Shown here in pieces: positions 56,665-64,000 of a stretch of 64,000 nucleotides of DNA. Origin of the DNA: Schistosoma haematobium. Its lineage: Eukaryota > Platyhelminthes > Trematoda > Strigeidida > Schistosomatidae. A program made the position numbers and the translations under genes. Position 1 is the first letter of the stretch. Every line of letters begins with the position of its first letter. Under the pieces are notes generated by a model. The model worked only from the letters and a program-made list of their open reading frames with translations, had not been told where the DNA came from and ran no database searches. Location of the stretch: NCBI RefSeq assembly GCF_000699445.3, contig NC_067198.1, positions 41,719,691 to 41,783,690 of the forward strand. The letters are read 5' to 3'.

Positions 56665-57060
56665 AACAGTTAAGATAGTTATGTTTTAAAGCTTTGCATT
56701 GTTTTTCCAACAGAAGTGTACTTAAATCATACTGTTAATAACTACATAAGAAATAAACTTCAGGAATACTATAATGAATATTGAAACACCAATGGGAACG
56801 ATCAAATGTATTTTAATACGAAATAACATAATCGCTTAGTAAAATTTGAAAACCATACAGTAAATACTTCATTTGCGAAATATCAATCAATTATCTTAGG
56901 TTTGATTATTCCTTAGTTTTCACACCAATCACTCCTTGTTTTCGTTCTCTCCACTTCTATCTTCTTAACCTTCTACTACCAAGTATATAACTTACAGTTG
57001 ATGATATATACCACTTATATCCATCTACATCAGTAGCATACACTACAAATTCCTTTGAAA
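56665..57060. other. AT-rich intergenic DNA
   Basis: Nothing recognised. Confidence 0.4.
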
Positions 57061-57261
57061 AACAGTTGTTAAGTTTGAAGGATAGCATACTAAAAGACAT
57101 AACGGACCAAAAGTGTATAAGATCCTCTCAAGTGAGAAATACGACATGAAGGTGAAAAGGGTGCTTTTGGCCGGAAAACAAAGAAATTCGAATTTTCTGA
57201 GTAAAATTACAAAATCAGGTCCTTTTCTAAGTGACATTCTGTGGATCTAACGTCCCTAACA
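57061..57261 (-). mobile_element. LTR family C, 5' half
   Basis: Minus-strand start tgttagggacgttagatcc, then the family C body to about gcatactaaaag. The TATA region and 3' half are missing. It lies 33 bp from a family A solo LTR. Confidence 0.7.
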
Positions 57262-57294
57262 ACAATAAAATAAAATATACAATCAAAACAAAAC

Positions 57295-57683
57295 TGTTGG
57301 GATATTCAAAAAAATATCCCCAAAATTATCTTGTTAAGTCTAATGCTATTCTTGAACGTGAAATGGTGTCATTTTCCTATTGGTCAATTTTTATTCCACG
57401 TGTCGTTTCCCTACTGGTCAATATTTATTTCACGTATCATTTTCCAGTTGTCCAAATGTTATTTTTTATTTTATGGTACGTTATGGTCTGTTTGATTGAT
57501 ATATAAACCGAGTATCTTTGAAATATGATATCTCAGAGGCCTAGTTTGGTGTTCTGGACTTAACTGGCTGGGTTAGGCAGGAAGCAGGGCCAATCAGAGC
57601 TCAAGACTGCTCGCATGTGTTTTTTGGGTCATTGATCCGATCGATAAGTCACTACTCTCTAATCGGCGTTCACAACTATAACA
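57295..57683 (+). mobile_element. Solo LTR, family A
   Basis: 389 bp from tgttgggatattcaaaaaaa to cacaactataaca between perfect 5-bp duplications aaaac (57290-57294 and 57684-57688). TATA box tatataaaccg. The gggatattc ... aatatccc repeat at its start can form a small hairpin, as in the other family A copy. Confidence 0.9.
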
Positions 57684-58028
57684 AAAACGATCAGTTCTCA
57701 GTTTCAATAAAGTATTGTTGTCTTAATGAAATGAAAACGGTAACATGTATTTAAAATAATCCTTTATATGTTTTTGTATTGATACTATACATTAGGAAAA
57801 TACATTTAAAGTCGATTATAATAATAATAAGGAAATATTACATGTTTATTCATGACTTCATATAATCTTTACTTTAAAAAAATAAAGTGTAAACTTATAT
57901 AAAACTCAACTAAAACAAAAACAATGTAACATTGAATGTTTATTTTCGTTACAAATTCAAATCAATATCATTATCCCATTTGAATCAAATGACGTCAGTA
58001 AAGCTAAATGTGTAAAATAAAATCAATA
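57684..58028. other. AT-rich intergenic DNA
   Basis: Nothing recognised. Confidence 0.4.
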
Positions 58029-58560
58029 TTGGCGTTAATGTCTAACCTCAACCAATCCACGAAGTTGCGCGACCATCTTCCATTGTATTGAGGTAGATAA
58101 TTGTCTCCACTCGACACGGATTAGCTCCACTGGTCACTTAACATTCTCCACAACCACTAAAAACTGTTTATTACCATGTGCTCACTAGTGACTAGATTTG
58201 TGAGGGAATTCTCGGAGTTCTAGTGAGAAGCCGTGACCAGTGGAGCTAATCCACTGTCGGGTAGAGACAGTTATCTACCTCAGTACGATGGAAGATGGTC
58301 GCGAAATTTCGTGGATTGGTAGAGGTTAGACATTACCACCATTGGATGCCGGCTCAGTGATCTAGCAGGTTAAGCGTTCGCGCGTGAGAATGATTGCCCT
58401 GTGTTCGAATCTCTCGAGTCGGGATCATGGATGCGCACTGCTGAGGAGTCCCACAATAGGACGAAACGGCCGTCCAGTGCTTCCGGGTTTTCAAAAGTTG
58501 TCTAACATTAATCAGTTCAAGATCTCAATCTAAAACCTAATAATCTCCCCAACCCCTATA
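58029..58560. mobile_element. Family H: antisense lead plus complete sense unit
   Basis: 58029-58140 is an antisense lead (caaccaatccacgaagttgc). It folds back on the sense lead of the following complete unit (58155-58560), giving inverted arms of about 100 bp (58036-58136 and 58232-58330). The sense unit has A-box region gatctagcaggttaagcg, B box tgttcgaatctc, a perfect hammerhead and the tail (caagatctcaatc ... ccaacccctatactgg). Best-preserved member of the family here. Confidence 0.85.
58435..58480 (+). ncRNA. Consensus family H hammerhead ribozyme
   Basis: Stem I gcactg (58435-58440) with cagtgc (58475-58480), 6 bp; core ctgagga (58441-58447); stem II gtcc (58448-58451) with ggac (58459-58462), 7-nt loop; gaaa (58463-58466); stem III cggccg (58467-58472), two pairs around a dinucleotide; cleavage after gtc at 58474. 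Every conserved position of a type I hammerhead is met. The short stem III resembles Smα and newt satellite hammerheads, which act efficiently as dimers. Confidence 0.85.
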
Positions 58561-58654
58561 CTGGTTTTCTAAACTGTATTGAAAATTATGAAGGTAGTGG
58601 GTAGAGGGAAAATTAAATTAGATTTCTAGCCAATTATTAATTAAGAAATGAAAA

Positions 58655-58862
58655 TTTAATAGTTAAGTTCATGGGTCAATTGAAGCTAGGCCACCATGAT
58701 GAACGTGTAAACACTAGACGGCCATTTCCTCCCAGTATGGGACTCCTCTGGACGAAAAGACCATCCAGTGCTTCCAGGTTTTTCATGGTGGTCGAGCTCC
58801 AAATGTCTCATGATCTCAACCATTGAAATTAATATAATATCCACAAAAACCTCTTTCTGAGA
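58655..58862. mobile_element. Family H fold-back copy
   Basis: An antisense tail and hammerhead half (to gtatgggactcctc, 58748) is joined to a sense half from ggacgaaaagaccatccagt to the tail. The lead and tRNA-like part are absent. The resulting palindrome folds from end to end. Confidence 0.7.
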
Positions 58863-59078
58863 ATAAGAGACGCAACTCTGATTTAGACATACTGGTAACT
58901 TTTATTTGAGATTTATTACAAGTTATTATCCATAAACATACGAAACTTTGAAATAGAATTGATATGCTGAGATTGAGAAGGCACGCTACTTGGAAATCGT
59001 TTGAACAAGAATGAATTTTATTAAACATACATTGATTTGAAGTTGTATTTAATATGTTTATGATACTGTTATTAACAA

Positions 59079-59980
59079 TAGGTCTCAAAATACACAATGG
59101 GAAAAGCAAGATTCTCCGATACAACACAACACACAACAATCAAATCACACTTGATGGAGAAGATTTGGAAGATGTAAAAGCATTCACATATCTGGACAGC
59201 ATCATTGATGAACACGGTGGATATGATGCAGGTGTGAACGCGCTGATCTGCAAAACAAGACCAGTATATCTACTAGTGAAGAACATCTGGAACTCAAAAC
59301 AACTGTCAACCAAAACCAAAGTCAGAATTTTAAATAAAAATGTCAAAACAGTTCTACTGTATGTGACGGAAACTTGGAGAACTACGAAAACCATCATTCA
59401 GAAGATACAAGTATTTATTAACAATTACCTACGCAAAATACTTCGAAACTGTTGACCACACAACATCAGACACTGACAACCTACTGTGTGAGAGAACAAG
59501 CGAGATTGCAGTGTAGGAAGAAATCAAGAAGAGGTACTGGAAGTGGATAGGACACTCATTGAGGAATGCACCGAACTGCGTGATAAGGCAAGCTCTCACA
59601 TGGAATCCTCAAGGTCAACGGGAAAGCGAAATGTCAAAGAAAATATTACACGGAGAAATGGAGACAGACATGAGAAGAATGAACAGAAAGGAAGGCTCAG
59701 AACAGAGTGTGTTGTAGAATACTGGTTGGCGTCTTCTCCTGCATTTGTTGTTGCATGTGCGATAGAAAAATCAGATCATCTACGAAATCTAGATTGTCTA
59801 GCTGCATCCTAGCTATCCACTATATCCTATGCTTCCCCTCAGATGTTGACGTCTTCATGATCCAGTATATCACGAAGAGAAGAAAGAAGAATGATAGTAA
59901 GCAACCTTGCATGACACTGGTCTTTACCTCGAACAAGTCTGTGAGCTGTCCATCATGCACGATTTTACAGTTATTTTTTT
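59079..59980. mobile_element. Inverted chimeric RTE fragment
   Basis: 59079-59706 is sense RT C-terminal region (KIHNGKSKILRYNTTH, DGEDLEDVKAFTYLDSIIDE, then a decayed end). 59712-59980 is antisense and covers the segment lying immediately upstream in the element, including the complement of the FADD-box region (agatcatctacgaaatctag). Upstream and downstream halves are therefore swapped into opposite orientation. Both are broken by stops. Confidence 0.75.
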
Positions 59981-60562
59981 ACCTTACTACAAATATGTGA
60001 TCATTACTAACTTCTAACTAAACTCTTCCATATAAGTAATTTGAATCTACAATTGATGAGAACTAAATGAATTATAATGAATTGTTGTTATTTTGCTCAA
60101 AATATCGTTCCTTTTTATCATTATAATGATAAATGAAACTATTTGTATGAAAAATCTCATTATGTAATGTTCATCTAAGCTTAAGATTTTTTTAAAAAAA
60201 AGAATCTTCGAAGAATGATCATTGTATGGTTAGTTAGATAATTTCACTAAAAGTCTTTAATACTTCTAAATGTGTTGATCCGAGGGTAGATATTTACTAC
60301 TGTTAGTAACTCAATGAATTTCTCTTAAAAATATTAATTAAATACGACCAGCCCCCATAGTGAATAAGAACATGAGTGGAGGGGGGCAATCGAATGTATT
60401 TGGATACATACATACATACATACATTTGCAAAATATCAATCAATTGTCTTAAACTTGACGGTTCTTTTTTGTAAATATCAGTCCATCGTCTCAAATTTCA
60501 TTGTTCGTGCATTTTCATACCAATTAATTTTTGTTCCCGTTGTTTAATTCTCGATTTTCTAC
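59981..60562. other. Intergenic DNA
   Basis: A short (CATA)n run at about 60404-60422; otherwise nothing recognised. Confidence 0.4.
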
Positions 60563-60575
60563 TGAAATACATTCT

Positions 60576-61058
60576 GTTTTAATTTACGGCAGCGAAACAT
60601 GGCCATTAAGAGTAGAAGATACTCGTAAGCTACTAGTATTTGACCACAGATGCCTTAGAAATATTACTGGCGTCTGCTGGGATCACCGGGTAAGTAATAG
60701 TGAGGTTAGACGCAGGGTATTAGGAAATGATGGTAAATCAGTTGATGAGGTTATGAATATTCATCGACTGAGATGGTTGGGTCACGTGTTACGTATGCCT
60801 GAACACCGATTACCACGACGTGCAATGCAACCCGGTGTTCGGGATGGTTGGAAGAAAGTTAGGGGCGGCCAAACCAAAACGTGGCATCAGTGCTTGAAGT
60901 CACTAACTTCCAGTCTGAGCCATGTTGGTAGATGCAGACTACTTGGTTGGGGTCCGCGTGACTATCGTAACCAATGGTTGGAGACTCTTGGTGACATGGC
61001 TCAGAATCGGTCACAATGGCATCGGTGTATACACTCTCTGTCTTCCTTTGAACTATGA
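60576..61058 (+). pseudogene. C-terminal part of non-LTR reverse transcriptase
   Basis: An uninterrupted frame from the insertion boundary to the stop at 61056-61058: VLIYGSETWPLRVEDTRKLL, FDHRCLRNITGVCWDHRVSN, HRLRWLGHVLRMPEHRLPRR and WGPRDYRNQWLETLGDMAQN. This is the post-catalytic region of RTE-like RT proteins common in schistosome genomes. No catalytic motif is included. The unbroken frame and intact TSD suggest a fairly recent insertion. The apparent upstream Met at 60531 lies in flanking DNA. Confidence 0.8.
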
Positions 61059-61270
61059 GATTAAAATCGCTTCATATCTTTGTTTCTACCAACTAATTCT
61101 TTCTTCCTGTATTATGTCCTTATATGCAATCTTTCTTTTATATATTACCACCACTGAATTAACTACTTTTATGAATCCGGTATTCATCTTGTTGTGTGAA
61201 TGAGGTATGGCAACTTGGACTGATGTATATAAGTGGCTGATCCCACGTTGTAGCTGACTGACTGATTGAT
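60576..61270 (+). mobile_element. 5'-truncated second-family RTE-like retrotransposon
   Basis: A 695-bp insertion flanked by a perfect 13-bp duplication tgaaatacattct (60563-60575 and 61271-61283). It ends tgactgactgattgat, a CTGA-type tail unlike the AAGT tail of the first RTE family. The 3' UTR (ggtatggcaacttggactga) recurs at 62199-62270. Confidence 0.85.
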
Positions 61271-61283
61271 TGAAATACATTCT

Positions 61284-62198
61284 ATTCCTGACTATTGTTA
61301 TATACTACTTATATGGATATGAGGAACTCATACCACAGTCTTTTTGTAAAATTTAATAAAAACAATAAAAATTTATTTCATTTTAAATCTTATCCACTAT
61401 GAAATTGCATATAGTAATCTGATTGTAAACGAAATATTGTTTTACTTTAGTTAGTAAAGTTAAAATTGAAGCTTAAAATTAGACAGAAAATCATTAGAAC
61501 AATAAGTAGACATAACAATTACACATTGTAGTTGAAATGAATGGGTATTTCTATGTTATCTATATTACATATAGATTATGTATGTTTAAATACTAGTCAT
61601 GAGACATAATGAAGGGAAACAAAAACTTTATTGATTATTTAATCAGATTACATAATTAAGGTAGAATTCATCTAATGAGTAAATGTGAGTAGACAATTAA
61701 AAGGTACAATTGAATGAACGAAATTACATCTCTATAATTAGTGTATTACGACAAACAGATTTCACTACATTTTTCTATCATGTACATTGAATCATATGCT
61801 CTCAAAACATTTTTATATCAGTTTCCTGTACAAAGCTACTCTAGAATTGGCATTCATTTCATTTCAATTAAACATTATTAAATCTATCTAATGTCTACTA
61901 GCCTTAAATCATTCAGTGATGTTTATTGTTCTGATCTTTTATTCAAGATTATTTCATTTATGGATAAGTAAATCATAAGTGTAACTAGTGTGATATAGTA
62001 ACATATGTTAGAAAATCACTGTCTTATTTTCATTCAAATCATCAGTTGGTTCACACAACCTATATTGAGAATGAATCTACAATTTTTTTGATGTCATATT
62101 GACAGAGTCATTCCTTAAACTTTTAAACTGATTTGATTTGGATTCTGATATAAACCGCGTTGACATAACATGATCCATATAAATTACTATTCGTGCTA
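61284..62198. other. AT-rich intergenic DNA
   Basis: Nothing recognised. Confidence 0.4.
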
Positions 62199-62270
62199 AT
62201 GAGGTATGGAAACTTGGACTGATGCATTTATGTGCCTGGTTCTATGTTGTAGCTGACTGATTGACTGCTA
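62199..62270 (+). mobile_element. 3' end of second RTE-like family
   Basis: gaggtatggaaacttggact ... gtagctgactgattgactg, the 3' UTR and tail of the element at 60576-61270. Confidence 0.65.
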
Positions 62271-62521
62271 TTTGTGGGTAAAATGACCAATTATGTTTCT
62301 CAACTAAAATGCCTAAATTCTATATGGAAACCAGTCACTAGTGAGTACTTTATTGATATTCTTGTATTTTCATAGAACCTTATTTGGTGTCAATGTTTAT
62401 TAAGCACTACCTTCACTATTATAAATATATCTGGTGGTCATTTCTAACTTTTAAAGGTGCATAGTCTATCAGGTGTTTTGTTGAATAAATTCATGAATTT
62501 CGAAAGTATTTCAGTCTAAAA

Positions 62522-62720
62522 AAGCAGAGGTGGATAGTGGCTGGTATTGGCATCCAGGACGCATGTTTTTTCCTTATTTGGGATTCGTCAGTTGAATGTA
62601 TGTACTTAAAGCAATATCGAGATAATCAACATAAGATGGCATATACCAATTGGAGACTGATAAATTTCCGTCCTAAACTTCAATGGAAAATTTGAACAAC
62701 CAATACAAGATTAATTTAAC
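62522..62720. mobile_element. Old Smα fold-back
   Basis: An antisense hammerhead region (gatagtggctggtattggca ... gattcgtcagttgaatgta) is joined to a sense tail (cttaaagcaatatcgagata). The minus-strand core ctgacga survives, but the gaaa side is damaged. Confidence 0.55.
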
Positions 62721-62924
62721 TCACTTTATGTTGTAAGCCTTGATATTAGAAGTATATATCAGGACTAGATAAAAATAAAAAAGCATTCATATTATAAACA
62801 TTTGATTCACCTAAATCTCTGATTTCCATTTTCCAGTAGACTTATGAAAGTTTCGCAATAGATACGTTAACCATTTAAATTCATTTAATATGTATTGTCT
62901 AATTTAAGCACTGTCAGGTGTTAC

Positions 62925-63622
62925 GTACGATTGCTACGCCTCATGAAGAGGATAGGTCAACCACCAGCATTCCCCATCCAACTCTGTCTTGGACAATCTT
63001 TTCCAGATGTCATTCAACCTCTTCATGTTTGCTTGAAATTTCCGACGCGGTGTGTTTCTCGGCCTTCCTCTTTCCAGTTTTTCTTCAGGATTCCAAGTTG
63101 GGGCTTGCCCCGTAATGCAGTTTAATGATTTCCTCAATGTGTATCATATTCTAAATTTCCTATTCAGATAAAAACTGGTTTGTTCTCTAGCACAGAAGGC
63201 TGTTTTTGATGGTATCCAACCGACGAATATTGAGTATCTTATTTAGACAGTTGTTTATAAATATTTGTACTTTCTAGATGATGGTTGTAGTTGTTCTCTA
63301 CGTTTCAGTTCCGTACAGTAGAACTGTCTTGATGTTTGTATTGAAGATTGTGACTTTGATATTGGTTGACATACACTTATTTTGAGTTCTATATGTTCTT
63401 CAATTATAGGAATGCTGTCCTTACTTTTTAAATCTTCACCTTCACTTTTGCATCAGATCCTCCACGTTCATTGATGATGCTACCCAGATACTTGAATGTT
63501 TCCACCTCTTCCAGAGTTTCTCCATCAATTATGATTGGGTTGGTGTTCTCCATGTTGTATTTGATGATGTTACTTTTTCCCCTGTATATGTGGAGGCCTA
63601 CTGCTGCAGAGTCTACTGCTTA
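62925..63622 (-). mobile_element. Old RTE copy, 3' half
   Basis: An antisense RT C-terminal region of the diverged subfamily (ctcatgaagaggataggtca ... aagactgtt), ending near ggaggcctactgctgcagag with many frame breaks. There is no tail. Confidence 0.7.
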
Positions 63623-63685
63623 GTGGTCTAGAGATTGAGCATTCATGCATGAGACCGAAAGTCCTGTGTTCGAATCGCCTCTGCT
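63623..63685 (+). mobile_element. Family H tRNA-like fragment
   Basis: ttagtggtctagagattgag and B box tgttcgaatcg only; the hammerhead is absent. It abuts the RTE copy. Confidence 0.6.
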
Positions 63686-64000
63686 AACGAACTGTCAGGT
63701 GTACTAGAACATAGATGAATTAACGAAATTACCAAATGATGTTTAGTAAATATTGTTTTAAAATTATCATTTAGAGCATAACGAAAATAAAACTATTTAA
63801 TTCAGTTGTGAAAAGCAGTAACAACACTAATAGTAGTCATTCACGCAGGTCGGTTTAATAAACCAATGGAATAGGCAAAAATAAGTGAGATCATAAAGTA
63901 ATTAACTACACTGAAAATGTACAGTTTTCTTTAATTAAGGCAAACAAAAATGATAGAAAAAAAATCGAAAACAATTACAAAATACAGCAATCAGGTAATG
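63686..64000. other. AT-rich intergenic DNA
   Basis: Nothing recognised up to the window end. Confidence 0.4.

Noticed and set aside
57231..57506. 91-residue open frame
   Set aside because: It spans the end of an LTR fragment and a solo LTR; chance frame.

Overview
The window looks like chromosomal DNA of a blood fluke (genus Schistosoma, species not resolved). It is AT-rich, has one recognisable host gene, and is otherwise packed with schistosome-type repeats: Smα-type SINE-like units carrying hammerhead ribozymes, RTE-clade non-LTR retrotransposons with (AAGT)n tails, Penelope-like (GIY-YIG) and Merlin remnants, and solo LTRs. No rRNA, true tRNA, CRISPR or prokaryotic gene organisation is visible.

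Layout. 1-10 kb: tRNA-like hammerhead SINEs (called family H here), a Smα fold-back, a 135-bp mobile piece of an RTE 5' leader, an LTR/gag-like remnant, and a short Penelope-like element (8335-9300) bounded by a 14-bp target duplication. 10-20 kb: two LTR families, nested RTE insertions including a 471-bp deletion derivative, and a Merlin transposase fragment. 20-32 kb: RTE copies (22484-23792 and the longest, 29169-32155), plus a chimeric inverted RTE segment (23866-24695) that is nearly identical over 646 bp to one at 14672-15532. 32-51 kb: Smα and family H copies, inverted-repeat elements of possible Penelope origin, three copies of an unclassified 0.5-kb repeat, and solo LTRs with 5-bp duplications. 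52-54.5 kb: the host gene, a single-exon 794-residue rhodopsin-family GPCR with biogenic-amine-receptor hallmarks, followed by a long (CTAT)n tract. 55-64 kb: a family H tandem array, a consensus-perfect family H hammerhead at 58435-58480, more solo LTRs and RTE fragments.

The elements interact mainly by nesting. RTE pieces sit in family H copies, solo LTRs interrupt family H and inverted-repeat elements, and a young RTE derivative lies inside an older RTE copy. RTE machinery is the likely source of the insertions that have 9-15 bp duplications and tetranucleotide tails. All RTE open frames seen here carry stops, frameshifts or truncations, so no element in the window appears autonomous. Boundaries of old repeat copies are approximate (about ±10-20 bp) unless a target duplication is quoted.
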